Counted from the stretch's first letter, positions 28,141 through 37,680 are shown. The stretch: 64,000 nt of DNA from an uncultured Bacteroidales bacterium (GCA_902799685.1 CADCBO010000007.1:36205-100204); one strand, 5' to 3'. The notes: generated from the letters alone by a model not told the origin. Numbers and translations are program-made.

Positions 28141-29814
28141 ATGTTAGAAAAATATTTACAAAAAGTAGAGTTTGACTCTCTTGAGGATTTTCAGAAGAAC
28201 TTTAAGATAATAGTTCCCGATAACTTCAACTTCGGTTACGATGTCGTGGATGAGTGGGCTCGTACCAATCCTGACAAACTGGCTTTGCTATGGACCAACG
28301 ATGAAGGTGAAGAATATCGTTACACTTTTGCCGACATAAAGCAAAAGTCTGACCAGGTAGCTGCATTTTTCCAGTCTTTGGGCATAGGGCGCGGTGACTG
28401 CGTGATGATGATGCTGAAACGACGTGCTGAATTCTGGTTTTCAATAGTAGCATTGCACAAGTTGGGTGCTGTGGCTATTCCCGCCACTCATCTGCTTACC
28501 CCCAAGGATCTTGTATATAGGGCCAACTCGGCACATATCAAGATGATTGTATCGGCCGATGAGCCTGTCATGATACAGCATGTAAATGACTGCCTCAAGG
28601 ATGCTCCTTCAGTAAAGGTTCTTGTGGCTACAGGCTCCTATTGTGAGGGCGGTTGGCATAGCATGGACGAGGGCATGAATAATGCACCTGAGTTCCGCAG
28701 GCCTGAGTATGTGAATGACAATCATGACATTTCGCTCCTGTATTTTACGTCGGGTTCAAGCGGTAACCCCAAGATGGTTGCCCATAACTTCCTTTATCCT
28801 TTGGGACACATTGTCACCGCCAAGTACTGGCATAACGTGAATGAGGAGAGCCTGCACCTTACCGTGGCTGATACAGGATGGGGAAAGGCCGTATGGGGTA
28901 AACTCTACGGACAATGGCTCTCCGGCGCGGCGGTGTTCGTATATGACCATGAAAAGTTCACTCCGGCCAACATATTGGCTGCGATGGCAAAATATAGAGT
29001 CACTTCTTTCTGCGCACCTCCCACGATATACCGTTATCTTATACGTGAGAATTTGAGCCAGTATGATTTAAGCGCCCTGAAATATTGCACTACTGCAGGT
29101 GAGCCGCTTAACCCGAGTGTGTTCGAATTCTGGAAAGAGCACACTGGCCTTGACATACACGAGGGTTTCGGTCAGACGGAAACCGCCATGACAATCGGGA
29201 CATTCCCGTGGATGAAACCCAAGCCGGGTTCGCTGGGCGTGCCCAATCCTGCATACGACATGGACCTGCTCACTAACGACGGACGTTCGGCCGAGGACGG
29301 TGAGAGCGGCGAGATAATACTTCATACCGACAAACGTGTGCCGTTAGGCCTGTTTGAGGAGTATTATCATAATCCCGAACTTACCAAGACCGTTCACAAC
29401 AACGGGATATACCATACCGGTGATGTGGCTTGGCGCGACAGTGACGGCTATTACTGGTTCGTGGGCCGTACCGATGATGTGATAAAGAGTTCCGGTTACC
29501 GCATAGGCCCGTTCGAGGTTGAGAGTGCACTGATGACACATCCCGCTGTCGTGGAGTGCGCAGTGACAGGTGTGCCCGATGAAGTCCGTGGCCAGGTAGT
29601 CAAGGCTACCATCATCCTTTCAAAGGAGTACCGTGACTGTCCTGATAAGGAGGCATTGATCAAGGAAATCCAGAATCACGTGAAGAAGGTTTCCGCACCT
29701 TACAAATATCCTCGCGTAGTGGAGTTCGTCGATGAACTGCCCAAGACCATCAGCGGCAAGATACGTCGTGTTGAAATCCGTGACCGTGACGCGGAGGCAA
29801 AAAAGCAGTGCTGA
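28141..29814 (+). CDS. AMP-binding acyl-CoA synthetase (acetyl/medium-chain type)
   Basis: A 557-residue adenylate-forming ligase of the acetyl-/medium-chain acyl-CoA synthetase branch. Motifs: Y-F-T-S-G-S-S-G-N-P-K near residue 201, G-F-G-Q-T-E-T near 341, H-T-G-D-V-A, and G-R-T-D-D-V-I-K-S-S-G-Y-R-I-G-P-F-E near 440. The catalytic lysine lies in K-T-I-S-G-K-I-R-R near residue 540. It differs clearly from the ligase at 25921, so the two pairs likely handle different acids. Last gene of the four-gene run; a new promoter follows. Confidence 0.87.
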   Translation: MLEKYLQKVEFDSLEDFQKNFKIIVPDNFNFGYDVVDEWARTNPDKLALLWTNDEGEEYRYTFADIKQKSDQVAAFFQSLGIGRGDCVMMMLKRRAEFWFSIVALHKLGAVAIPATHLLTPKDLVYRANSAHIKMIVSADEPVMIQHVNDCLKDAPSVKVLVATGSYCEGGWHSMDEGMNNAPEFRRPEYVNDNHDISLLYFTSGSSGNPKMVAHNFLYPLGHIVTAKYWHNVNEESLHLTVADTGWGKAVWGKLYGQWLSGAAVFVYDHEKFTPANILAAMAKYRVTSFCAPPTIYRYLIRENLSQYDLSALKYCTTAGEPLNPSVFEFWKEHTGLDIHEGFGQTETAMTIGTFPWMKPKPGSLGVPNPAYDMDLLTNDGRSAEDGESGEIILHTDKRVPLGLFEEYYHNPELTKTVHNNGIYHTGDVAWRDSDGYYWFVGRTDDVIKSSGYRIGPFEVESALMTHPAVVECAVTGVPDEVRGQVVKATIILSKEYRDCPDKEALIKEIQNHVKKVSAPYKYPRVVEFVDELPKTISGKIRRVEIRDRDAEAKKQC

Positions 29815-29846
29815 TTGCTTCGGGTGAAAAATAAGTGTTAACTTTG
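29815..29846 (+). promoter_or_regulatory. Promoter of the transglutaminase-like gene
   Basis: TTG (29815-29817) and TAACTTTG (29839-29846) are separated by 21 bases. The start codon is 56 bases further downstream. Confidence 0.6.
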
Positions 29847-29901
29847 CAGAGTGATGTAAGTGTTTTTTTGTTTTTCTCCAAACTGTATAAAAACTTTGAT
29901 T

Positions 29902-31386
29902 ATGAGAAGGACTGTTACTTTGTTTGTGATTCTTTTGTTCGTTTTTCTGCAAGTTCCTGCACAGAGCGGTACAGGTTTTGCGTATGAAGACATTACGTCA
30001 GGCTTGAGCTCCGTTCCTGTCGAAAGACCGGACAGCGGATACAGATGGATAGACCGTATTGAATACATTCCTGATTATATGGTTGAATTTCATAAGACTT
30101 ACGGAGAAATGGTCAGGGAGGTCCTCGATGGCGGTCAGAACTGTCTTTCAAATCCTTTGCTTGGAGAAAAAGCCAAGATGAGCAATGGTGTGGAGAGTTA
30201 TAGCCTGAAGGTTACCACTTTTTATGATACCGTTTCATTCACTTTCAGGGCAGGATCTACGGAAAGGCAGATTAAGGCTGTTGCAAACAATGTCGTTACA
30301 GACTATGTCATTAACCAGTCGTATGACGTGTCTGAGGCAAACATGTTTGTTGATTACCTTATCATGTCCCTTCATTATGACTATCCCGAGGCATTCTGGA
30401 TCAATACCAGTTTCCCGCTTTTCTTTGATCCCAGCGGTTCAAAAATCATATATGCGGATCAGAAGACAGGCAACGGACTTATAGCCATAGAAATAAAAAT
30501 GTTGCTTCAACTTGCTGACGATTCGTCCGACAACAGGTTTGGCGAGTTTCTTGAAGAAGCCGTTATAGGTATGCAGGATTTCAGGTATGAGAGTGTTACT
30601 GCATTCAATGACTCAATAGATAGTATCCTGGCTCGTTGTCCATCTACAGACCGTTGTGCGCAGATTGTCTATTTTAATGATTGGCTTACAAAACATAACG
30701 GCTATTGCACAGACAATCCTGTGACCGCCACCCCAACCATTCGCAGTTCCTATTCCGCCATCAGCGGAAGATCCGGTGACAATGGCCCTGTCTGTGAGGG
30801 CTACGCGCGTGCATTCAAGACTCTTTGTGACAGGGTTGGGATTCCATGCATTGTCGTGACCGGCTATGCACGGCAAAACAATATTTCATCGACCGAGCTT
30901 CACATGTGGAATGAGGTGCAGATGGAAAACGATTACTGGTATGCAGTTGACGTTACTTGGAACGATCCTGTTCCCTTTGAAACAGATTTGCGTAAAAAAG
31001 CGGTATCCGGTTATGAAAACGTTACCTGGCTTCTGAAAGGCAAAAGGGATAATATAGGCCAGAATTTCACGTTTGGAGATTCTCATCCCAATTCCTTGAC
31101 CTGGCAGACTGAAAACAGTATTTACTGGAGCTATTCCATAAAGTCATTAATCGTCAATACGGGTTATGACATTGATTGGGAAAAAGTTTGGGCAGACATA
31201 GAAAATGCCAGGAATGATGATAATTCCGTTTATGACATACCTTACGACGTCAGGCCTGAATATTTGAGAGCGTATTCCATTGACGGGCGTTATCTTGGTA
31301 CTTTCAGCTCTGTTGACGGCATGTGTCGTATCCTCAAGGACGCCGGTACTGTGATTGTCAATGGAAAGAAAATGTATATAAAGTAA
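29902..31386 (+). CDS. Secreted transglutaminase-like protein
   Basis: A 494-residue secreted protein starting MRRTVTLF (29902); the open frame upstream lacks a usable signal. Signal peptide about residues 1-20, ending P-A-Q-S. A transglutaminase-like domain at about 270-365 holds the expected triad: Cys in G-P-V-C-E-G-Y-A-R, His in E-L-H-M-W-N-E-V and Asp in A-V-D-V-T-W-N-D. Such domains act as protein cross-linkers or, often in bacteria, cysteine proteases or amidases. The last 40 residues (Y-S-I-D-G-R-Y-L-G ... V-N-G-K-K-M-Y-I-K) resemble the sorting-type tail found on many Prevotella-like secreted proteins. Target unknown. Confidence 0.75.
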   Translation: MRRTVTLFVILLFVFLQVPAQSGTGFAYEDITSGLSSVPVERPDSGYRWIDRIEYIPDYMVEFHKTYGEMVREVLDGGQNCLSNPLLGEKAKMSNGVESYSLKVTTFYDTVSFTFRAGSTERQIKAVANNVVTDYVINQSYDVSEANMFVDYLIMSLHYDYPEAFWINTSFPLFFDPSGSKIIYADQKTGNGLIAIEIKMLLQLADDSSDNRFGEFLEEAVIGMQDFRYESVTAFNDSIDSILARCPSTDRCAQIVYFNDWLTKHNGYCTDNPVTATPTIRSSYSAISGRSGDNGPVCEGYARAFKTLCDRVGIPCIVVTGYARQNNISSTELHMWNEVQMENDYWYAVDVTWNDPVPFETDLRKKAVSGYENVTWLLKGKRDNIGQNFTFGDSHPNSLTWQTENSIYWSYSIKSLIVNTGYDIDWEKVWADIENARNDDNSVYDIPYDVRPEYLRAYSIDGRYLGTFSSVDGMCRILKDAGTVIVNGKKMYIK

Positions 31387-31408
31387 TACGTGTCTTGTGC
31401 GATTAATC

Positions 31409-31436
31409 CCGATATCGTATCTGATACGGGTATCGG
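31409..31436 (+). terminator. Possible weak terminator
   Basis: CCGATA (31409-31414) and TATCGG (31431-31436) can pair, with CGTATC/GATACG stacking inside with small bulges. There is no T run directly after it. The rest of 31387-31547 shows only AT-rich sequence. Confidence 0.35.
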
Positions 31437-31547
31437 AAGTGTCCGTTATAAGGATATTTTCTGTATTTTTTTGAAAAAAAGTTGTATTTTACTCCTTTAA
31501 CACTATTTTTTCTAAAAAAACATATCATGTATTCGGATTTGAATTGC

Positions 31548-31555
31548 TAACTTTG
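31548..31555 (+). promoter_or_regulatory. -7 box upstream of the coiled-coil lipoprotein gene
   Basis: TAACTTTG fits TAnnTTTG; no good TTG lies at the usual distance. It would give a 5' leader of about 95 bases, AU-rich, before the ATG at 31655. Confidence 0.5.
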
Positions 31556-31654
31556 CAGTTCGAATGGTGAATTCCGTTATTATATAATAATGTGTATGCC
31601 ATTTCAGATTGTATATGATTTGAACTTAAATAACAATTTTAACCGTTTCAACAA

Positions 31655-34231
31655 ATGAAAAAGAAATTAGTTAGCTATTTGGTGTTGGCCTGCTCTGTGT
31701 TCGGGCTGACAATGGTTGGCTCTTGCAAGGACTATGATTTTGACGTTCTTCAGGACCAGATTAATTATCTTGAGCAAGATCACGTAGGTAATCTTGGCAA
31801 CAAGCTCAATGCTATGCAGAAAAGCATTGATTCATTGAAGACTGTTGTAGCAGGATTGGGTACCGGAACCGGTACGGGATGCAAAGTGAACTGTGATTCT
31901 CTTGCAAATGCGCTTGATTCCCTGTATAAGTATATAGGTGAGATAGCCGCTGATTCTATCGGTACTGTTATTCCCGGTTATACCGGTGGTAATGGTCTGT
32001 CAGGTATCCTGACTTACCTTAACACCCAGCTTACAAATGCTGCTAATCTTGCCGAAAAGGCTGATTCTACAGCAAAGGACGTAGCTCAGGAACTCAAGGA
32101 GTTGAGATATGGTTGGTCAGATTCTCTAAAGAAGGCTTATGACACTGCATTTGCTGCATTTGATCAGGCTAAGGAGAACAAGGAGAAGATAGATGAGCTT
32201 CTTGAGAATGATTCCATTCAGGATGCTAAGATTGACAGCCTTGCACAGGTTACAGATGATCTGTATGACCTTGCCGAGCAGTATCTGGACAGCGCAAAGG
32301 CTTGGGCTGATTCAGTTGCCAACAATGTAAAGGTTGAGCTTTCAACCAGAATTGACAGCGTTGAGGCACAGTACAAGAGGGCTGATTCTCTTATCCAGAA
32401 GAATATTGAGAACGCATGGGATTCAATCCGTGCAAACAAGCAGCGTATTGATGAGATAGCTGACCAGATTGATGAGATTGAGGCTCGCCTTGATTCAGTA
32501 GAGAAAGCTATTAATGGTCTTACCGATGCAGAGAAGAAGCGTATCACCAGCCTCTATGTACAGGGTACAATGAATCCGATATTCGGTTCATTCGCTCTTC
32601 CTGTAGGCATCAGGTCAAATATTATTGCCACTTATTACGGCAAGGCAACCAGGTCAAGCGTATTCCCCGCAAAGGCAGATGGTGACCTGAGTGCTGTGAT
32701 AGATGAAGGTATGGAGCTTTCCGCTGCCGAGGCTGCTGTTGTTGGCTCAATTGAGACTATTTCCACCACCAGTGGTTCTTATCTTGTTAGCGAAAATGAA
32801 GGCAATGCCGGTAGAATATTCCTGACTGTCAATCCTAATGAGGTTGAGCTTGACTCTACCTATAAGTTCACATTCGTGACCAGTGACGGTGCCGAGACAA
32901 AGGCTACTATCGGTGAGCTTGTTCCTTCTACCGAGAAGCTTAAGTTCGGTCTCCAGACCAAGGCTGCTTCAGAAACCGGTTTCTATGAGGCTCCTGTTAC
33001 AATTGAAGCTGCTGATGCTTATGGACTGTCTCCCAAGCTGGCAGTAACAAAGGAGCAGCTCAAGAGTATTGCAAAGGATATTGCTTCTTACTCAGATGGT
33101 ATCAATCTGGCAGGTATTGGCAGCGCAGTGTTCAAGCTGGCTCAGACCGAACTTGATGCAAATGCAATCAAGGTTGAATGGTCAGACAGCTTAGGCAGCC
33201 ACAGTGTCACATCACTTTATGATGTTGCCGTGACAGCTATCAAGCCTCTGTCATACAATACTTTGGATGATAAAACCATATCATTCAGACTCCCGACAAT
33301 CAACAACATTTCAGAGCTTTCAATAGACTTGAGTACAATTACATTCGATAACATTGATCTTGAGGACATTGATTTCTCAATTGACGGCACCTCTGCACAC
33401 ATTTCATTCGACGGAATTGAAATTGACACTACAGGCCATATTACTGTAACAGCACAGGTTCCTAACAAAGTTGATCCTTTGACTGGTGATGTTATCGGAT
33501 ATGAGACCAAGACTTATAATGTAGATGGTCTGGGTGATATATTGTTTGATATACAGAAAACATTTAATGGCAAGGCTATTAATTGGGCTAATAATGTGAA
33601 TTCAGCTATTGATGAACTGGTCGCTAAGATCAACAATGAGGTTAACACAAAGGTTAATGCTCTCTTCGCTGATATTGAAGGTAAGTTGAATACTCCTATC
33701 CAGAATCTGCTCAATGACGTTAAGGATCAGATCAACAGCTCTCTGAGCGGTTACAGCGGATACTTTAAGAAGATGAACTCACTGATTGACAGGATAAACA
33801 GCTTGACTAACAAGATTAACAGCAAGCTTGGTGCTGACCTTTCTACATATGTTCTGCCTATGGTTGCTTATGAGGGCGCTGATGCATCAATGCACCTTAT
33901 GAGTAATGACAAGGCTGTTCCTTCATCATTTGCAGCTGGAGATGGCGGTACCAAACTGTACCTTACATCATATACTGCTGAGTTGCTTGCTCCCGCTTAC
34001 AAGAAGTACATTGCAGTTGTTGATTATGTGAAGCCCGATGGCATCACTCATGACGCTTCAGTAGCTCAGGCTGTCAACAGCGGTAACGAGTATTTCAACA
34101 CTGTAATCGAAGGTTCACAGTTCGCTGTTCCGTTCGCTCCCACACAGAAGGGTACATACACAATCTACTACAGTGCTATTGACTATTCAGGCTTTATAGC
34201 TTCTGGCAGATTCTATGTGACCGTTAAGTGA
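31655..34231 (+). CDS. Large coiled-coil surface lipoprotein
   Basis: An 858-residue lipoprotein: signal with lipobox V-G-S-C (Cys24). Residues about 28-60 and 130-300 are long heptad-like coiled coils rich in Asp-Ser-Leu repeats ('A-D-S', 'I-D-S-L'), broken by a Gly/Thr linker (G-T-G-T-G-T-G). Residues about 305-640 look like beta-rich domains, followed by a second helical segment (about 655-735) and a C-terminal beta domain. Codons are biased to GCT/GGT-type, as in strongly expressed genes. An OmpA-family gene follows after 30 bases, suggesting a joint envelope structure. Function unknown. Confidence 0.75.
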   Translation: MKKKLVSYLVLACSVFGLTMVGSCKDYDFDVLQDQINYLEQDHVGNLGNKLNAMQKSIDSLKTVVAGLGTGTGTGCKVNCDSLANALDSLYKYIGEIAADSIGTVIPGYTGGNGLSGILTYLNTQLTNAANLAEKADSTAKDVAQELKELRYGWSDSLKKAYDTAFAAFDQAKENKEKIDELLENDSIQDAKIDSLAQVTDDLYDLAEQYLDSAKAWADSVANNVKVELSTRIDSVEAQYKRADSLIQKNIENAWDSIRANKQRIDEIADQIDEIEARLDSVEKAINGLTDAEKKRITSLYVQGTMNPIFGSFALPVGIRSNIIATYYGKATRSSVFPAKADGDLSAVIDEGMELSAAEAAVVGSIETISTTSGSYLVSENEGNAGRIFLTVNPNEVELDSTYKFTFVTSDGAETKATIGELVPSTEKLKFGLQTKAASETGFYEAPVTIEAADAYGLSPKLAVTKEQLKSIAKDIASYSDGINLAGIGSAVFKLAQTELDANAIKVEWSDSLGSHSVTSLYDVAVTAIKPLSYNTLDDKTISFRLPTINNISELSIDLSTITFDNIDLEDIDFSIDGTSAHISFDGIEIDTTGHITVTAQVPNKVDPLTGDVIGYETKTYNVDGLGDILFDIQKTFNGKAINWANNVNSAIDELVAKINNEVNTKVNALFADIEGKLNTPIQNLLNDVKDQINSSLSGYSGYFKKMNSLIDRINSLTNKINSKLGADLSTYVLPMVAYEGADASMHLMSNDKAVPSSFAAGDGGTKLYLTSYTAELLAPAYKKYIAVVDYVKPDGITHDASVAQAVNSGNEYFNTVIEGSQFAVPFAPTQKGTYTIYYSAIDYSGFIASGRFYVTVK

Positions 34232-34261
34232 TAAGTGTAACTACAAAATGATTTTTGAACA

Positions 34262-35437
34262 ATGAAGAGTTATAAATTATTCGCAACGGCAGTACTGATG
34301 TCATTCTGTGCTGTGTTGCCCGCTCAGGCCCAAAAGACGGCCGGACAGGATCAGCAGTATGAATATGTGTTCAACCCGCATTGGTTCATACAGGGTCAGT
34401 TCGGTGGTCAGTACACTTTGGGTGAATTGAAATTCTCTGACCTGACTAGTCTGAATGCTCAGGTTGGAGCTGGTTACGAGTTCAATCCTTGGTTGGCTGC
34501 CCGTCTGTCATTCAACTTCTGGCAGGGTAAGGAAGGCTTCAAGAAAGATAAGGACAACACTTATAAATGGAATTGGAAATATGTAGCTCCCACTATTGAC
34601 GCTATGTTTGATCTTTCCAATGCCATTGGCGGTTTCAATCCTGAGCGTAAGATCAGTCTTGGAGCTATCGTAGGTCTTGGAATGAATGTAGTGTTCAGCA
34701 AGGATGATGCTGATAAGACAATTGACGAGATTGTTGCCGGTTATCCTGCAGGTATAGCTCCCGGATTCTACAAGAATGCTACAGGCCCCTTTGCTGTTGG
34801 ACGTTTAGGTGCATATGTTGATTGGCATATCACTGACAATCTTGCCCTTGGTCTGGAATTGCAGTCAAATACCACATTGTTTAATGACAAATACAACTCA
34901 AAGGCTGCAAACGACGGTAACTGGGACTGGTATTTCAACGGTCTTCTTGGCCTGAAGTACTGCTTTGGCGGTGAAGGTGGCAAGACTTATGAGAAGAGGG
35001 CTAAGGAGAAGCTTGTTCCTGTATCACAGGCTGCAAACTACGCACCTGATTGCGATCCTGTTGAAAAGATCGTTGAGAAGGTTGTTGAGAAGCCTATCGA
35101 AGTTACTGTTCCCAGCATCTATGAGGAGATCTATTATGACATCAATAAGGACCAGATCAGTGCTAACGAGAAGTACAAACTGCGTCGTATCGTTGATTTC
35201 ATGAAGAAGTATCCTGACACTAAGATTGAGATTTCTTCACATGCTGATAGAGCAACAGGTACTTCTGACTATAACCAGAAGATTTCTGAGAGGCGTGCTG
35301 CCAATGTTGCCAAGGCTCTTGTTGAGGCTGGCATCAGTGAGTCACGTATCTCAACATCTGCTCATGGTTCAAGCCAGAATATGTACTCTGGTGATGAGAT
35401 GAAACTTAACCGTGTTTCTATCTGCATAGCCAAGTAA
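34262..35437 (+). CDS. OmpA-family outer-membrane protein
   Basis: A 391-residue protein with a signal peptide ending A-Q-A-Q (about residue 24). It has an N-terminal beta-barrel-like region (about 30-240), a V-E-K-I-V-E-K-V-V-E-K hinge with proline (about 265-280) and a C-terminal OmpA peptidoglycan-binding domain (about 285-391). In that domain the usual G-H-T-D segment reads S-H-A-D, and the conserved R of S-E-R-R-A-A-N-V is present. It should tie the outer membrane to peptidoglycan. It probably shares a transcript with the coiled-coil lipoprotein upstream and is also codon-biased. Confidence 0.88.
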   Translation: MKSYKLFATAVLMSFCAVLPAQAQKTAGQDQQYEYVFNPHWFIQGQFGGQYTLGELKFSDLTSLNAQVGAGYEFNPWLAARLSFNFWQGKEGFKKDKDNTYKWNWKYVAPTIDAMFDLSNAIGGFNPERKISLGAIVGLGMNVVFSKDDADKTIDEIVAGYPAGIAPGFYKNATGPFAVGRLGAYVDWHITDNLALGLELQSNTTLFNDKYNSKAANDGNWDWYFNGLLGLKYCFGGEGGKTYEKRAKEKLVPVSQAANYAPDCDPVEKIVEKVVEKPIEVTVPSIYEEIYYDINKDQISANEKYKLRRIVDFMKKYPDTKIEISSHADRATGTSDYNQKISERRAANVAKALVEAGISESRISTSAHGSSQNMYSGDEMKLNRVSICIAK

Positions 35438-35458
35438 TCATTAAGGTTAAACTATAAT

Positions 35459-35506
35459 ACTTGCCTGTGGTCTGCCGATGGGACAGGCTACAGGCAAGTT
35501 TCTTGT
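35459..35506 (+). terminator. Terminator-like hairpin after ompA-family gene
   Basis: ACTTGCCTGT (35459-35468) is the exact reverse complement of 35490-35499, followed by TTCTTGTT. The inner ACAGGC at 35483-35488 offers a competing partner for the left arm, so two structures are possible. The next gene's ATG is only nine bases after the 3' arm. Confidence 0.65.
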
Positions 35507-35507
35507 T

Positions 35508-36620
35508 ATGAGACGTTTTTTATTCCTTTTTTTTATTGCTGCCTCAAGCCTTTCTTTTGCACAAGGTTTGGAATCCGGTTATTACAGGGTGTCCAACCTT
35601 AAGACTGGACGGTACGTTTATGTGAAAGACAATAAGGGTTCCATAGACATTGCATCCAGATCTGCCGAGATGGGTGCGCTTGAATTGTGGAAGGATCATT
35701 CAAGAACTATTTCCGATCCTGCATCGGTTATATATATTGAGTATATTGATTCCAGCAGTGGAGGTGCATTCTATGATCTTAAAGCCCAAGGTACCGGTGT
35801 TCATGACATAACCGATTATTATGTATATGCTGAATATTCAAAAGGTTCATATCAGGTTTATGCCGAGGGTCTGTATCTTTGTGACAGCAATTATGGTACA
35901 GGTGAATCAGGTCAGATGGGCACAAACCGCTCCGGTGACTACCGTCGTTGGTTGGTTTCAAAGATTGATACCGTCAATGAGTTTTTTGGAATAAAACCCT
36001 CAGTATCCTATAATGGACGTTATTTCCATCCTTTCTATGCTGATTTTGGCTTTTCTGTAGGAGAAGGAATGAAGGTATGGGTGGTCAATTCCGTAAACGC
36101 TAGTGCAGTGGAGTTGGTGCCTTTTGAAGGTAATATTGTTCCGGCAATGACCCCTGTCGTTATTGAGTGCAGTTCTGAGAATGTTGATCAGAATAAACTG
36201 GATATTGTCAGACTAGACGGAACTGTTTCACAGTCTAACCTGCTTAAGGGCGTTTTATTTAACAATGCAACAAGAAACAACCGTGTTGCATTTGACGGAA
36301 ATAGAATGCGTGTTCTTGGTATAATGCCCGATGGAAACCTTGGCTATGTTTATTCGACAGACACTCCTGATGAAAAAGATGGTAAGAGATACCTTGCTGC
36401 CAATCAGTCTTATCTGGCGGTTTCTGCGGGATTGCCTGACAATATACGAGTGTTTTTTCCAGGCGATGAGAATGATGTTGAGGACATTCTTATTGACAAT
36501 ACGACAAAGGCTGTCTATACTATCTGGGGCACAAAGGTTGGTGATTATACTCCTTTGCAGATAAAAGAACTGCCTGAAGGAATATACATTATAGACAACA
36601 AGAAGGTGATTATCAGATGA
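35508..36620 (+). CDS. Secreted protein with C-terminal sorting-type tail
   Basis: A 370-residue secreted protein. The ATG at 35508 (MRRFLFLF) gives a proper signal peptide ending F-A-Q-G; an open ATG 30 bases upstream lies inside the terminator hairpin and was rejected. The N-terminal 140 residues (G-Y-Y-R-V-S-N-L-K-T-G-R-Y-V-Y-V) resemble ricin-type/beta-trefoil sugar-binding repeats found in Bacteroidales surface proteins. The C-terminus (Y-T-I-W-G-T-K-V ... G-I-Y-I-I-D-N-K-K-V-I-I-R) is the tail typical of Prevotella-like secreted proteins. No catalytic motif was recognised. Confidence 0.65.
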   Translation: MRRFLFLFFIAASSLSFAQGLESGYYRVSNLKTGRYVYVKDNKGSIDIASRSAEMGALELWKDHSRTISDPASVIYIEYIDSSSGGAFYDLKAQGTGVHDITDYYVYAEYSKGSYQVYAEGLYLCDSNYGTGESGQMGTNRSGDYRRWLVSKIDTVNEFFGIKPSVSYNGRYFHPFYADFGFSVGEGMKVWVVNSVNASAVELVPFEGNIVPAMTPVVIECSSENVDQNKLDIVRLDGTVSQSNLLKGVLFNNATRNNRVAFDGNRMRVLGIMPDGNLGYVYSTDTPDEKDGKRYLAANQSYLAVSAGLPDNIRVFFPGDENDVEDILIDNTTKAVYTIWGTKVGDYTPLQIKELPEGIYIIDNKKVIIR

Positions 36621-36635
36621 TCTTTCTTAACATAT

Positions 36636-36669
36636 AAAAAAGACCGGAATTCTGATTCCGGTCTTTTTT
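36636..36669. terminator. Bidirectional terminator
   Basis: AGACCGGAAT and ATTCCGGTCT pair around TCTG, flanked by A6 on the left and T7 on the right, so it works for both converging genes. Confidence 0.9.
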
Positions 36670-37673
36670 TATTTTGTCAATCGGTATGATATGCTCAGGT
36701 TCAGCATGGGATAAACTTTTAAAGGTTTTATTTTATCAACATATTTGTCTACCTGGCTAGTTATGTTTTCAAGTTCGCTGACAATATCCGTACCGTCATG
36801 TGTATATACTTTTGGCGTTCCTCCCCAAAACATAATACCGCAGTCAACGGAGAATCTAAACCGGTCATTCAGTTTATAAATAGGTCCACTGTATCCGGCT
36901 CCAATATAAGGCCTAAAGGAGTTGACTTTCATTTCTGCCTTTACCATATTGTCCTGATCCGGTTCCATCATATATGGTATCGGATTACCATTCTCATCAA
37001 CCTTATCTTTGTAATCACCTATGTGCATGCCCATACGTCCAGCGTCAAGTATCTTGTTGTTTACGGCAGGAGGAAGCTCCAATCCAAGGAATACGCCGTT
37101 AAGTTCACTCTCGTCATTGTATTCTATATCATATACCTTATCATATATGTTATTATACATTGCAACTGACATGAGAGTTGTCATGTCTTCTGTACGGTTA
37201 TAAGCACGACCAATTATGGATGAACCGGCGTAAAATCCTGCAGTGAAATACCAGTTCTTGTTGTTGAAAGGTGATACGTCAAACAGCAGCTTGAAATTAT
37301 TGAAACTGGGTACACCTATCATCTCTACCTGCTGGTCTATCTTGAATCCTGTCATCTCTTCCAGATATCCTGCCATTCGGTCAAAACGGGAATGGCCTTC
37401 TGCGTCGTACCCAGGGTCGCCGTCTTCGCCCACCTGTATATTGAAGTTCATGGGGTACTCAAACCGGGGAACCCAGTTAAATCCGGTACGGAGACGTACA
37501 TTCTTGTTCAAGTGTGAATCCAATCCTATTCCAAAGCCTGTAGAACCTGTCTCAAAGGTAATGTTGATGTCAGGATCTAATTCAAAACAGATGTTCACAC
37601 GGAATGGCCGGGCATAGGCTGCATTTAGCATGAATGCCGTAGCCAGAGCGATTGTTAAAAGTTTTTTTGACAT
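36669..37673 (-). CDS. Outer-membrane beta-barrel protein
   Basis: A 334-residue protein with a signal peptide ending A-Y-A-R (about residue 21), followed by alternating amphipathic strands throughout (for example V-R-L-R-T-G-F-N-W-V-P). The end, N-L-S-I-S-Y-R-L, resembles a last barrel strand. Probably an outer-membrane porin-like protein of unknown specificity. It lies seven bases downstream of korC on the same strand, so it may be cotranscribed with the oxidoreductase operon, which is an unexpected partner for an envelope protein. Confidence 0.65.
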   Translation of the reverse strand: MSKKLLTIALATAFMLNAAYARPFRVNICFELDPDINITFETGSTGFGIGLDSHLNKNVRLRTGFNWVPRFEYPMNFNIQVGEDGDPGYDAEGHSRFDRMAGYLEEMTGFKIDQQVEMIGVPSFNNFKLLFDVSPFNNKNWYFTAGFYAGSSIIGRAYNRTEDMTTLMSVAMYNNIYDKVYDIEYNDESELNGVFLGLELPPAVNNKILDAGRMGMHIGDYKDKVDENGNPIPYMMEPDQDNMVKAEMKVNSFRPYIGAGYSGPIYKLNDRFRFSVDCGIMFWGGTPKVYTHDGTDIVSELENITSQVDKYVDKIKPLKVYPMLNLSISYRLTK

Positions 37674-37680
37674 AAAATAA

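Noticed and set aside
35478-35507. Upstream ATG for the secreted protein at 35508
   Set aside because: It lies inside a hairpin and would add ten residues before a good signal peptide.
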